Shown in pieces: positions 9,235 through 17,884 of a DNA stretch of 64,000 nt. Position 1 is the first letter of the stretch, and the number at the start of each line of letters is the position of its first letter. The notes beneath the pieces are model-generated. The model saw nothing but the letters and a program-made list of their open reading frames with translations. It made no database searches and was not told the DNA's origin. The position numbers and the translations under genes are program-made. The stretch is taken from positions 2,294,001-2,358,000 of the forward strand of contig NZ_JACHMG010000001.1 in NCBI RefSeq assembly GCF_014204865.1, read 5' to 3'. The stretch comes from Amycolatopsis jiangsuensis. Lineage in GTDB: Bacteria > Actinomycetota > Actinomycetes > Mycobacteriales > Pseudonocardiaceae.

Positions 9235-9565
9235 AGTGCGACTACTGATCGCCGTCTTCCTGGCGGACCAACAGTGGCACGACTACTCGGCGCTCCGCGA
9301 AGAACTGGGGCTCCCTCCGGCCGTTCTGTCGAAACAACTGGCCACGCTGCGCATAGCGGGTTACCTGACCACGCGACCGACAACGGACGGGCGGCGGTCA
9401 GCATGGCGGCTCTCGGACCGTGGCCGTGACCAACTGCTCTCACACCTCGCCGGATGGCAACGCCTGATCGGTGCCGCGTCCAAGGCAGTCGCGGCAGCCC
9501 GCGCGAACGATTGCCGCTGAGCCTCCGCTCACCGGCTGGCCGGGACAGCCACCGGCCCCAAAGCA

Positions 9566-9601
9566 GGGCGGGGCGGGTTCCCCCGACGACCCGTCCCGCC
9601 C
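9566..9601. terminator. Hairpin between convergent genes
   Basis: GGGCGGGGCGGG pairs with CCCGTCCCGCCC with one mismatch across a 12-base loop. It lies between the end of the regulator remnant (+) and the end of the small unknown gene (-), so it can serve both. Confidence 0.6.
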
Positions 9602-9632
9602 GTCCCATCGGGCTTCCGACGCGCCTCGACCG

Positions 9633-9998
9633 TCAGTCGGCGAGCGTGTCGGCGGGCATCAGCGCAAGTAGACGCCGTGTGGTGGCCTCGTACTCAACGT
9701 ATGCCCGAGCGTCGTCCGGACCACCGGCCGCGATCATCTCGTCGTAAGCGAGTGCTTGCGCGGCGTTCACCGAAGCCACCTGCGTCAGCATCCGCACAGC
9801 ACGCTCGGAACGGCTCCGCATGTCGGCCATGCCGGGGAGCCCTCGCTCATCAAGCCCGGCGAACAACCCGGCGGCCCGTCCCTCGGTCTCCGCACACGCC
9901 CGGAAAGCTGCCGCCCTCCGGCGCAACTCATCGGCGAAGCTCGGCGGGACATCGTGACCAGAGGTCGCGTCGGCAGGCTCACTCACGTCAGCCATCAT
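9633..9998 (-). CDS. Small unknown helical protein in the IS-bounded segment
   Basis: Not recognised. About 121 residues, beginning MMADVSEPADATSGHDV (ATG 9998 or 9995; an in-frame upstream start exists at 10046). It is rich in Ala, Arg and Glu, with long helix-forming stretches (FADELRRRAAAFRACAETEG, MADMRSRSERAVRMLTQVA). No signal peptide or membrane segment is seen, and one cysteine (C in FRACAE). It converges with the regulator remnant and is trapped between the IS256 element and the stranded IS982 end. It is chosen over opposite frames because its composition is protein-like and it is followed by a hairpin. Function unknown. Confidence 0.5.
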   Translation of the reverse strand: MMADVSEPADATSGHDVPPSFADELRRRAAAFRACAETEGRAAGLFAGLDERGLPGMADMRSRSERAVRMLTQVASVNAAQALAYDEMIAAGGPDDARAYVEYEATTRRLLALMPADTLAD

Positions 9999-10046
9999 GC
10001 CCGACACCCGACGAGCACACGACCGATTAGGTCTGACGAACCGCAC

Positions 10047-10380
10047 TACGGCGTGGTCCGGTCGGCTGCCCTGCTCAACCTCCCGACGAGCCGTCGTCCG
10101 AGTTCACAAGTAGGTAAACAATCAGGCAGTCGCCTTGGGGGACTCCAAGTCCCTCAAGGACCCCTTGACAGCCCAGCTTGATCGGACAGGAAGCGTAAGT
10201 AGAGCGGAGGTTGGTTGGTGTCGTCCGTGGGTGCTGTTACGGCCGGTCTCCTCGCGGCGATCCGGGTGCGGCAACCCCGTGTCTTGGCGACTCGGCGAGC
10301 CTTGTGGCACGAGCAGAAAGCGCAGATCTTTGCCCACACATCGACCTTGGGCACCTCCCCCTTCTGCCGCCGACGCGACC
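10047..10380. other. Non-coding stretch of the IS-bounded segment
   Basis: No convincing gene. Short frames on both strands are below 80 codons, lack good ribosome sites and look like remnants. The minus frame 10384-10154 has a cysteine pair, CAFC, but no recognised fold. The stretch ends directly at the stranded IS982 terminus. Confidence 0.4.
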
Positions 10381-10416
10381 CCACTTCACACGAACTTCAC
10401 GGAATCACTCATCTAG
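10381..10416 (-). repeat. Stranded IS982 terminal repeat, inverted copy
   Basis: These 36 bases are the reverse complement of the left end of the IS982 element (6664-6699) with a single mismatch (35 of 36). No transposase remains beside it. Together with the intact element at 6663 it brackets the 6.66-10.42 kb island. Confidence 0.85.
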
Positions 10417-10481
10417 TGTGGGTCCTTGCTTCCCGGCACCCGGTTTGAGCTGGCCTTTGTCCGCATCCGAAGAGGTGGAGT

Positions 10482-12344
10482 GTGCCGGAGCCTGGTCCCG
10501 CACCAGGGTGGGTCGACGCCGCGCGCAGGTACGCGGCCATGCTGACCGACACCAACGGAGTAACGCTCCCCGCCGCCGAGCTCGAGCGGACGCTGCTCGC
10601 CTTCGCCGGCGAGGTCGCCGCTGCCCCGCCGGCGGACGACGGTGCGCTGCTCCGCTTCACCGCGCTGTTCGGCGCCGCGCCGATCGGCATCGCGCTGGCC
10701 GACCCCTCCGGCGTCATCGTGGAAGCGAACGCGGCGCTCGCGAAACTCCTCGGCGCCGCGACCGAGCGGCTGTTGGGCAGGCACCTCGCAGAACTGGCCG
10801 CCACCCCGCAGGACGCCGGCCGGCTGCGTGCCGGGCTGGAGCGGATCACCGACGCCGGCGACGAACGGCGGACGGTGCGGGGCGTCCACCTGGACCACCG
10901 CGTGGACGGCGGCCTGATCACGAACGTCACGCTCGCCTCGCTGCCCGGCGACCAGCCGGGCACCCGCTTCCCGGTGCTGATGGCCGCCGACGCGGACGAC
11001 CTGCACCTGCTCGGGGAACGGCTGCTGCACCAGAACCTGCACGATCCGCTCACCGGACTGCCGAACGGTGCCGCCTTCACCGCCCGGCTCGAGGCCGCGC
11101 TCGCCGCGGCCGACGACGGTGAGATCGCCTTGGTCTACCTGGACGTCGACGGGTTCCGGGTGGTCAACGACGGGCTCGGCACCGGGGTGGCCGACCAGGT
11201 GCTGAAGAAGGTGGCGGGCAAGCTGAACGCCGTGTTCGGCGGACCGCACGAGGGCTACGAGGGTTACGTGGCCCGGCTGTCCGGCGACGGGTTCGCGGCA
11301 CTGCTGCGCGGTCCGCAGCTGACCCGGCCGCACGCGGTGGCACTCGTCGACCGCGCGCTGGCCGACCTGAACGAGCCGGACTACCTCGACGGGCAGGGCA
11401 TCGGCGTGAGCGCGAGCGCCGGCATCGTGGTGCGCCCGGCCGCCGAGGGCGAGCACGTCGAGCTGCTGCGGGCCGCGGAACTCGCGCTGCACCGGGCGAA
11501 GGAGGCCGGCAAGGCGCAGTGGATGCTGTTCGATCCGCAGCAGGACGCCCACGACCGCAGCCGGTACCAGCTCGGCGCGGTGATCGCGGGGGCGCTGGAG
11601 AACGGCGAGTTCTCGCTGATCTACCAGCCGACCGTGAAGCTGGCCAAACCGGACGAGATCGCCGCGGTGAACGCCGGGCTGCGCTGGCATCATCCGGAGC
11701 AGGGCGAGCTCGACTCCGCCGAGTTCTACCCGCTCGCGCAGACCACCGGCATGACCGTGCCGCTCGGCCGGTGGCTGCTGGCCGAATCGCTGGCGGCCAC
11801 CGCGCGCTGGCGCGACCGGTACGGCGACGCCGCGCCGGACGTGTGCATCCGGCTGCCGAAGCGGCTGGCCACCGATCCCGATCTGGTGCTGCTGGTCAAG
11901 GAACAGCTCGACCGGCACGCGTTGCCCGCCCGCGCGCTGCGGCTGTGCACCGACCGCGAGTCGATGTTCGACGGCAAGGGCGAGGTGCTGGATTCCTTCA
12001 CCGTGCTCGCCGACCTGGGCGCGCAGCTGGTGCTCACGATTTCCGGCTCGTCCGATCTCGAGCTGATCCCCCGGTTCGGGCTGCCGGTGCGGCACGTGAT
12101 CCTCAGTGGCGCGGTGATCGACGCGCTCGCCGAGGACCCCGCCGAGACCGATGTGCGCCACCTCGGCCAGCTCGTCACCCGGGCCAAGGAGCTGAACCTG
12201 CGGATCGGCGCGGAGGGGGTGCGCAGCGCCGGGCACGCCCAGCGGCTGCGGGAGCTGGGGGTGCTGGCCGCGCGCGGCGCGTTCGTCACCGACTCGGCCA
12301 CCGGCGACGAGGTGGACGAGATGATCGAACGACACGCCCGCTGA
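10482..12344 (+). CDS. PAS-GGDEF-EAL protein with degenerate active sites
   Basis: Cyclic-di-GMP type signalling protein, 620 residues, cytoplasmic by lack of membrane segments. Order: an N-terminal helical segment, a PAS domain (about 57-110, LFGAAPIGIALADPSG), a GGDEF domain (about 180-355, HDPLTGLPNG and YLDVDGFRVVND) and an EAL domain (about 360-615). The GGDEF signature reads SGDGF (267-271). The EAL signature reads NAGL (397-400), so the catalytic Glu is missing, and no DDFGTG or KIDRSF is found. It is therefore predicted not to make or cut c-di-GMP; binding or a protein-contact role is possible. GTG follows GAGGTGGAG. The IS island ends 65 bases before it and may have displaced its native promoter. 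Confidence 0.85.
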   Translation: MPEPGPAPGWVDAARRYAAMLTDTNGVTLPAAELERTLLAFAGEVAAAPPADDGALLRFTALFGAAPIGIALADPSGVIVEANAALAKLLGAATERLLGRHLAELAATPQDAGRLRAGLERITDAGDERRTVRGVHLDHRVDGGLITNVTLASLPGDQPGTRFPVLMAADADDLHLLGERLLHQNLHDPLTGLPNGAAFTARLEAALAAADDGEIALVYLDVDGFRVVNDGLGTGVADQVLKKVAGKLNAVFGGPHEGYEGYVARLSGDGFAALLRGPQLTRPHAVALVDRALADLNEPDYLDGQGIGVSASAGIVVRPAAEGEHVELLRAAELALHRAKEAGKAQWMLFDPQQDAHDRSRYQLGAVIAGALENGEFSLIYQPTVKLAKPDEIAAVNAGLRWHHPEQGELDSAEFYPLAQTTGMTVPLGRWLLAESLAATARWRDRYGDAAPDVCIRLPKRLATDPDLVLLVKEQLDRHALPARALRLCTDRESMFDGKGEVLDSFTVLADLGAQLVLTISGSSDLELIPRFGLPVRHVILSGAVIDALAEDPAETDVRHLGQLVTRAKELNLRIGAEGVRSAGHAQRLRELGVLAARGAFVTDSATGDEVDEMIERHAR

Positions 12345-12415
12345 CCCATCCACGTCCCCGGCGGCTCCGAACTCCGGGCAGGATGGCGCTGCCACCCCGA
12401 CCCGGAAGGACCCCC

Positions 12416-12874
12416 ATGCAGACCGGCGACCTCGCGCCCGATTTCACCCTCCCCGACGACCAGGGCACCGACCGCACCCTGTCCACCCTGCTCGCCGACG
12501 GCCCGGTGGTGCTGTTCTTCTACCCCGCGGCGATGACCGGCGGGTGCACCGCGGAGAGCTGCCACTTCCGCGACCTGGCCGCGGAGTTCGCCGCGGTGGG
12601 CGCCCAGCGCGTGGGCATCAGCCCGGACGCGGTGGACAAGCAGCGCACCTTCTCCACCACCAACGGCTTCGACTATCCCCTGCTGTCCGATGTGGGCGGA
12701 ACGGTGGCCAAGCAGTTCGGCGTGTGGCGCAAGATCCTGCCACTGCACACGAAACGCCAGACGTTCGTGATCGGCACCGACCGCCGCGTGCTCGAGGTGG
12801 TCAAGAGCGAGCTCAACTTCACCACGCACGCCGACCGAGCCCTGGAAGTACTGCGAGAACGCGCGAAGGCCTGA
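12416..12874 (+). CDS. bcp: Peroxiredoxin, Bcp/PrxQ type
   Basis: Thiol peroxidase reducing hydrogen peroxide and organic hydroperoxides with thioredoxin. 152 residues. Seen: the thioredoxin-fold start GDLAPDFTLPDDQG, and TGGCTAESC with peroxidatic C44 and a second cysteine C49 five residues on, the usual PrxQ resolving site. FFYPAAMTGGC replaces the usual FYPxxxTPGC, a mild variant. ATG follows GGAAGGA by five bases. It lies 72 bases after the preceding gene on the same strand, so it is possibly co-transcribed. Confidence 0.92.
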   Translation: MQTGDLAPDFTLPDDQGTDRTLSTLLADGPVVLFFYPAAMTGGCTAESCHFRDLAAEFAAVGAQRVGISPDAVDKQRTFSTTNGFDYPLLSDVGGTVAKQFGVWRKILPLHTKRQTFVIGTDRRVLEVVKSELNFTTHADRALEVLRERAKA

Positions 12875-13111
12875 GGCGTGCTCCGGCCGGGGTGGGCCGG
12901 CCGGCTCCGCTGACCATGGCCGCAGGGCCGCACCCGGGTGGTGGCAGCTGGCGGGCGCGGCCTGACTTCCGCCGGGTCAGCCGTCGCCGCCAACCCCGGC
13001 CCGGCCGGTCAGCCTTCGCCGCCCACGCCGCTTCGACCGGACCGCGGTCGCAGCTGCACCCCAGCCCGGCCGGTGCACGTCACCAACGCGCCTCACCCCG
13101 GCCGGAGCACG

Positions 13112-13630
13112 TCAGCCGATCCACTCCGGTCGGGTCATGCGCCACACGTGGGTGAAGCCCGAGCACTCCGGGGCGACCGGGTCGGCGAGTTCCTCGCCGT
13201 GGTGGATGAAGCCGAGGCGGCGGGGGACGGCGCCGCTGCGTTCGTTGCGTTCGTCGTGCTTGATGTCGACGAAGGTCGCGCCCTCGCGCCAGGACTCGGC
13301 CACCAGCAGCGCCGCCGCGCGCGTCACATAACCCCGGCCGGTGTGCTCCTTCGCCAGCCAGTAGCCGATCTCCCGGCCGGGATCGCGGTCCATCAGGCCG
13401 CAGCCACCGACCACCACGCCACCCGGGCCGCGGATGGCGTAGTCCCGCGATTCGCCGGTCTCCTGCGCCCGCAGGAACTCCTTCGCATCGGCCTCGCCAT
13501 AACCCCCGGTGGCCCAGCCGAGCCAGCCGCCGAGGTGCTCGAGCGATCCGGAGACGGTGCGCACGAGCACGTCGAGGTCTTCCTGGCGCCAGCGGACGAG
13601 CGTGACCACGCCGTCGGTGAGTGGGTCCAT
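13112..13630 (-). CDS. GNAT acetyltransferase, RimJ/RimL type
   Basis: Predicted to move an acetyl group from acetyl-CoA to an amine, such as a protein N-terminus or a small molecule. 172 residues. Seen: DGVVTLVRWRQEDLD at the start, GGCGLMDRDPGREIGYWLA (strand 4 and bulge), HTGRGYVTRAAALLV (the Q/RxxGxG/A acetyl-CoA loop, here RGYVTRA), and HDERNERSGAVPRRLGF (the N-x-x-S motif typical of RimJ). The substrate cannot be told. The 12875-13111 gap before it contains only GC-rich imperfect CCGGCCGGTCAGC-like repeats. Confidence 0.85.
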   Translation of the reverse strand: MDPLTDGVVTLVRWRQEDLDVLVRTVSGSLEHLGGWLGWATGGYGEADAKEFLRAQETGESRDYAIRGPGGVVVGGCGLMDRDPGREIGYWLAKEHTGRGYVTRAAALLVAESWREGATFVDIKHDERNERSGAVPRRLGFIHHGEELADPVAPECSGFTHVWRMTRPEWIG

Positions 13631-13700
13631 ACCGCCATCGTCGCAGGACCGGCACCGGACGGGCGCATGATTTTCCGCGCCCGGCCCGATCCGCCGGACC

Positions 13701-14891
13701 TCAGCTGACGATGATGTCCGGGGGCACCTCGGTGTCGTTCTTGAGCGCGTCGAACAGCTGCTGCGACTTGGCCTTGTCCCAGTGCTCGGCCGAAGAACTG
13801 GTCAGCGGGACGGTGGTGGTGACGACCCCGCCGTCGGAGATGCCCCGCATCGCCAGCGCCAGGCCGGCGAGGTTGTGCACGTGGTCACCGGAGTCCATGG
13901 TGAGCGCGTCCGGGGCCGCGGACAGCAGCGGGAAGAAGTCGAACGGGTTGAGCAGCGTGCCGGGGCTCGCGATCTGGCTGACCAGCGCGCCGATGAACTT
14001 GCGCTGGTTCGCCACCCGGTCGAGGTCCGACCGCGGGGTCGCGTCGCTGTAGCGCATCCGGACGAAGCCGAGCGCCTCGCGGCCTTCGAGCTGCTGGCAG
14101 CCAGCCTTGATCTTGATGCCGGTCTTGGGGTCGTTCATGTCCTTCTCGATGCACATGTCGACCCCGCCGATCGCGTCGACGATGTTCGCGAACCCGCCGA
14201 AGCCGATCTCCGCGTAGTGGTCGATGTGCAGGCCGGTGGCCCCCTCGACGGTCTTCGCCAGCAGCGCCGGCCCGCCGATGGCGAACGCGGCGTTGATCTT
14301 GCTGGTCCCGTGGCCGGGGATCTTCACCCGGGAGTCACGCGGCAGGCTCAGCAGCGTCGGCTTCGTCGAGTTGTCCGGCACGTGCGCGACCATGATGGTG
14401 TCCGTGCGCTGCCCGCTCGCGTCGGTCTCCCCGCCGGTGGCGAGGTTCTCCTCCTGTTCCGAGGTCAGCCCGGCGCGGCTGTCCGAGCCGACGATCAGCC
14501 AGTTGGCGCCGGACGCGGCGGCCGGACGGCCGGAGTAGTCGCTCAGCGCGTCCACCCGGTTGATGGAGAACTCGAGGTACGCCCAGATCCCGCCGACGAA
14601 CAGCACGACGACGAGCAGCAGCGTCATCAGGACCTTGCCGACGCCCCAGCGGCGACGCCGGCGCGGCCGCGGCGCCGATTGCCCCGGCGGGGGCTGCCGC
14701 GGCGGCGGGGGCGGCGGCTCCCCCGGGCCGTGCCCCGGCGTGCCCATCGGTCTGGTGCGGCTGTCGTACGGGCTCGGCCCGCGCCCCGGCAGCGGCATCA
14801 TCTGCGCCCGCTGGTGCTGCCGCGGGCGCGCGGCGGGCTGCGGTGGCCGGGGCGGCATCCGCCGCCTGCCGTCGTCGCCTCCGTACGTCAT
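13701..14891 (-). CDS. LytR-CpsA-Psr family cell-wall ligase
   Basis: LCP enzymes transfer lipid-linked glycopolymers to peptidoglycan at the outer membrane face. 396 residues: a Pro/Arg-rich cytoplasmic N-terminus (1-82, long PPPPP runs), one membrane anchor (about 86-106), then the LCP domain with the conserved arginines (LLSLPRDSRVKIPG, RSDLDRVANQR) and DHYAEIGFGGF, VDAIGGVDMCIEKD. The ATG at 14891 opens MTYGGDDGRR. In actinomycetes the acceptor reaction is often arabinogalactan attachment; that role is inferred, not shown. The upstream Cfa gene is on the same strand 116 bases away. Confidence 0.9.
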   Translation of the reverse strand: MTYGGDDGRRRMPPRPPQPAARPRQHQRAQMMPLPGRGPSPYDSRTRPMGTPGHGPGEPPPPPPRQPPPGQSAPRPRRRRRWGVGKVLMTLLLVVVLFVGGIWAYLEFSINRVDALSDYSGRPAAASGANWLIVGSDSRAGLTSEQEENLATGGETDASGQRTDTIMVAHVPDNSTKPTLLSLPRDSRVKIPGHGTSKINAAFAIGGPALLAKTVEGATGLHIDHYAEIGFGGFANIVDAIGGVDMCIEKDMNDPKTGIKIKAGCQQLEGREALGFVRMRYSDATPRSDLDRVANQRKFIGALVSQIASPGTLLNPFDFFPLLSAAPDALTMDSGDHVHNLAGLALAMRGISDGGVVTTTVPLTSSSAEHWDKAKSQQLFDALKNDTEVPPDIIVS

Positions 14892-15007
14892 CGGTCTCTT
14901 CCCCGTTCCCCGGATCCGGTGGTCGTGTGCGGCCCAGTGAACCGCACTCCCCGACACAGAGGACGTGCGGCACCCGGGACGGGTTGTGCCGGCGGGCAGC
15001 GGCGAGG

Positions 15008-16267
15008 TCAGCGGGGGTCGGCGAACCCGAACTGGTGCACCTTCAGGTGCCCGGAGCGGAAGCCCGCCTCGGAGTAGGCGAGGTAGAACTCCCACATCCG
15101 GTGGAACACGTCGTCGAAGCCGAACCCGCGGATGTCCTCCCAGCGCTGCTGGAAGCGCTCCCGCCACAACCTGAGCGTGCGGGCGTAGTCCTGGCCGAAC
15201 TCCCGCATCCCGGCCAGCTTGAGCCGGGTGTTGTCGCGCATGCCCTCCTCGATCGCGCGGACCGAGGGGATGATGCCGCCGGGGAAGACGTACTTGTGGA
15301 TCCACGTGTAGGACCGTGCCGAGGCCACCATCCGGTCGTGGTCCATGGTGATGGCCTGCAGCCCGAACCGGCCGCCCGGGCGCAGCCGCCCGCCGATGGT
15401 GCCGAAGAACGCGGGCCAGTACGCCGCGCCGACCGCCTCGATCATCTCCACGCTGACCACCGAGTCGTACTCGCCGGTGGCCTCGCGGTAGTCGCAGAGC
15501 CGCACGTCGACGCGGTCGGAGAAGCCGGCCTCGGCGATCCGGGCGTCGGCGAGCGCCTTCTGCTCCTGCGAGATGGTCAGCGACGTGACCTTCGCCCCGC
15601 GCGAGGCCGCGCGGATGGACAGCTCGCCCCAGCCGGTGCCGATCTCCAGCACCTCGCTGCCCTCGCGTACGCCGGCGTAGTCGAGCACGCTGTCCAGCTT
15701 GCGGTGCTGCGCCTGGGTGAGGGTGTCGGCGGGCCCGAACAGCGCGGAGGAGTACATCATCGACTCGTCCAGGAACGCGCCGAACAGGTCGTTCGACAGG
15801 TCGTAGTGGCGGTGGATGTTGGAACGGGAGCCCTCGATGGTGTTCTCCTCGGCGGCCGGCTGGGTGCGCTCGGCCAGCCGGCGGAACCGCTGCAGGAACG
15901 GCGGCACGATGGTGGCCAGCCGCTCGGCGAACGGGGTCAGCACGCCGGGCAGGTCGGCGGTGGTCCAGTCGCCGACCATGTAGGCCTCGCCGAAGCCGAT
16001 CTTGGCGTCCGCGCCGAGCCGGTGGAAGAACGCCGCCGGGCGCAGGATCCGCATTTCCGGCGCTTCCGGTCCGCCGGCGCCGAGCACCGTGCCGTCCGGG
16101 AACGTGACCCGCACGTCCAGCGCTTTCACCGCACGGCGGAACAACGCCTCCGCGGCGCGGGCCCGTACCGGCGAATGCGGTGGCGTGGCCAGCCCCGGCC
16201 ACCGGGATTCGTCGGGCACCGGCTGCGTGGTCGGCTCCGCCGGCCGGTCAACACTTGACGTGGACAA
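15008..16267 (-). CDS. cfa: Cyclopropane-fatty-acyl-phospholipid synthase family methyltransferase
   Basis: Transfers methylene from S-adenosylmethionine to double bonds of membrane lipid acyl chains. 419 residues. Seen: N-terminal CFA module (GEAYMVGDWTTADLPGVL), HYDLSNDLFGAFLDESMMYS, SAM site VLEIGTGWGELSI, and KYVFPGGIIPS. The start is TTG 16267 with GGAGGGA five bases upstream; no ATG or GTG in frame fits as well. It is followed by the LCP gene in the same direction. Confidence 0.92.
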   Translation of the reverse strand: MSTSSVDRPAEPTTQPVPDESRWPGLATPPHSPVRARAAEALFRRAVKALDVRVTFPDGTVLGAGGPEAPEMRILRPAAFFHRLGADAKIGFGEAYMVGDWTTADLPGVLTPFAERLATIVPPFLQRFRRLAERTQPAAEENTIEGSRSNIHRHYDLSNDLFGAFLDESMMYSSALFGPADTLTQAQHRKLDSVLDYAGVREGSEVLEIGTGWGELSIRAASRGAKVTSLTISQEQKALADARIAEAGFSDRVDVRLCDYREATGEYDSVVSVEMIEAVGAAYWPAFFGTIGGRLRPGGRFGLQAITMDHDRMVASARSYTWIHKYVFPGGIIPSVRAIEEGMRDNTRLKLAGMREFGQDYARTLRLWRERFQQRWEDIRGFGFDDVFHRMWEFYLAYSEAGFRSGHLKVHQFGFADPR

Positions 16268-16348
16268 GACACTCCCTCCGGACGGGCCTTCCGGCCCCTT
16301 CTCGATGGTATTCCCGGGCCGCCCCGCGCGCGCTCCCGACCTGGCCGT

Positions 16349-17089
16349 TCATCCGGGCAGGCGCAGCCCCTCGTCGCCGGGCGCGGCCGCGGCCCGGCGG
16401 AAAGTCTCGTCCTTTTCCCCGGCTCCGGTCAGCTCCCGTGTGAAAGCACACATCAGCCTGGTCCAGACCGCGGGACGGCGGAGCATCGCGTGCCCCTCCC
16501 CGGCGATCTCGTAGCGGACGACCCGTTCGGCCACCGCGCGGGCGCGCGCGGCGAAGGCGTAGGACGCGGCAGGTGAGGTCATCCGGTCACGGGTGCCGTG
16601 CACGATCAGCACCGAACGGCCACGCACCGCGTCCACCGGCTCGCCGGGCGGCGTCCACGGCGCCAGCGCGCACACGCCGAGGACCGCCGGATCGTCCGCG
16701 ACCCGCAGGGCGACCCGCCCGCCCATGGAATGGCCGACCAGCACGACCGGCACGCCCGGGTGGTCGGCGTGGATCCGTTCCAGCGCCCATCGCGCGTCCG
16801 GGACCGGGTTCTCCGCGGGCGCGTTCCAGCCGTACAGGCGGTTGCGCAGCAGGAGTACCTCGAGCCCGTCGGCCCGGCCCGCCCGGTGCAGTGCCCGGGC
16901 CAGCGGAACCATCCGCAGGTAGGCCAGCCGCCACGGGCGCACCTGCGCGGTGCCGTGCTCCGCCCCGCCGTGCAGGACGAGCGCCACCGCGCGCGTGCTG
17001 CCGCGAGGGCGCCATCGGGTGAGGCCCGGCCCCGTCTCCGCCACCAGCTGCCTCCATTGGTCCAGTCCTGCTCCACGGTAATCCACCAC
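16349..17089 (-). CDS. Alpha/beta hydrolase
   Basis: 246-residue hydrolase of unknown substrate. Seen: oxyanion-side motif VLHGGAEHG, nucleophile elbow GHSMGGRVAL, acid region HGTRDRMTSP, and a terminal histidine in GEGHAMLRRP, a complete Ser-Asp-His set. No signal peptide. It is transcribed away from the SIS gene, whose start lies 54 bases beyond its own, so the two share a short divergent promoter region (17090-17142, including GATACATTC). Confidence 0.85.
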   Translation of the reverse strand: MVDYRGAGLDQWRQLVAETGPGLTRWRPRGSTRAVALVLHGGAEHGTAQVRPWRLAYLRMVPLARALHRAGRADGLEVLLLRNRLYGWNAPAENPVPDARWALERIHADHPGVPVVLVGHSMGGRVALRVADDPAVLGVCALAPWTPPGEPVDAVRGRSVLIVHGTRDRMTSPAASYAFAARARAVAERVVRYEIAGEGHAMLRRPAVWTRLMCAFTRELTGAGEKDETFRRAAAAPGDEGLRLPG

Positions 17090-17142
17090 GAAGCGTGCGC
17101 ACGCGATACATTCGGCGCCCGGACCCGCGAGGAAGGGCAGGT

Positions 17143-17871
17143 GTGGTGAGCGCCACGGAGATCTGGAAGAGCACGTCGGAGAAGCTCGAAGCGGCGGCCG
17201 AGGCCAACGCAGGGCAGTGCTCCGCGGCGGCGGACCTGCTGCTGGGGGTGATCAGGGCGGACTCGCTCGTGTTCACCGCCGGAGCCGGGCATTCGCTCGC
17301 CGCGGTCGCCGAGACCTTCTACCGCGCGGGCGGGCTCGCCTGCGTCTATCCCGTCTACCACCCGGAGCTGCTGCCGCTGCACGGCGCGCAGCACAGCACG
17401 AAGACCGAGCGCCGCAGCGGGCTGGCCGAGGAGGTGCTCACCGAACGCGCGCCGGGACCGGACGACGTCCTCGTGGTGTTCTCGACGTCCGGGGTGAACC
17501 CGTACCCGGTCGAGCTGGCCGCGGGCGCCCGCCGCCGGGGCGCATCGGTGATCGCCGTGACGTCGCGGGCCTGTGTGGCCGCCGCGCCGCGCCGCTCGTC
17601 GAGCACCCTCGTCGAGGAGGGCACCGTGGTCATCGATTCGCTGGTCGTCCCCGGCGACGCGAGCCATCCCCCCGGCGCACCGCGCACGGCGCCGCTGTCC
17701 ACAGTGGTCAACGCGTTCCTGTGGAACCTGATCCTGGCCGAAGTGCTCGACCGCGGCACCGCCGAGGGGCTCGACGTACCGCTGTGGCGCAGCTCCAATG
17801 TGGAGGGCGGGGACGAGGCGAACGCGGCGCTGCTGGCCAAGTACGGCCCGCGGGTGCCCGCGCTGCGCTGA
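17143..17871 (+). CDS. SIS-domain sugar-phosphate binding protein
   Basis: Member of the SIS (sugar isomerase) fold, similar to the UPF0309 group; probable phosphosugar isomerase, substrate unknown. About 242 residues. Seen: FTAGAGHSLAAVAETFYRAGG (phosphosugar loop), VVFSTSGVNPYPVELA (second Ser-rich phosphate loop) and APLSTVVNAFLWNLI. GTG 17143 follows GGAAGG by six bases; GTG 17146 is also possible. A 14-bp palindrome follows the stop. Confidence 0.85.
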   Translation: MVSATEIWKSTSEKLEAAAEANAGQCSAAADLLLGVIRADSLVFTAGAGHSLAAVAETFYRAGGLACVYPVYHPELLPLHGAQHSTKTERRSGLAEEVLTERAPGPDDVLVVFSTSGVNPYPVELAAGARRRGASVIAVTSRACVAAAPRRSSSTLVEEGTVVIDSLVVPGDASHPPGAPRTAPLSTVVNAFLWNLILAEVLDRGTAEGLDVPLWRSSNVEGGDEANAALLAKYGPRVPALR

Positions 17872-17884
17872 ACCGTACGCCAGT

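Larger units (their letters stand above)
7725..9520 (+). pseudogene. Winged-helix regulator gene split by the IS256 element
   Basis: Two pieces in the same frame. The left piece, 7725-7790, reads MARFVHVSGF then TEDVDPSLVPPV. The right piece, 9236-9520, continues with RLLIAVFLAD and then a winged-helix fold (YSALREELGLPPAVLSKQL as recognition region, TDGRRSAWRLSDRG as wing). Joined, DPSLVPPVRLLIAVF fits the N-terminus of small MarR/ArsR-like winged-helix proteins (PF13601 type). Between them sits the complete IS256-family element. The left ATG overlaps the stop of a short frame starting at 7666 (TGATG), perhaps the tail of an upstream gene cut by IS982. The right part alone could start at GTG 9227 inside the IS end, giving a protein without its first helix. 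Confidence 0.7.

Noticed and set aside
7783..9243. Target-site duplication around the IS256 element.
   Set aside because: The eight bases on each side (CGCCCGTG and AGTGCGAC) do not match.
10154..10448. Short frames on both strands near the stranded IS982 end, one with a CAFC motif.
   Set aside because: Under 80 codons, overlapping each other and the IS terminus, no ribosome site and no family match.
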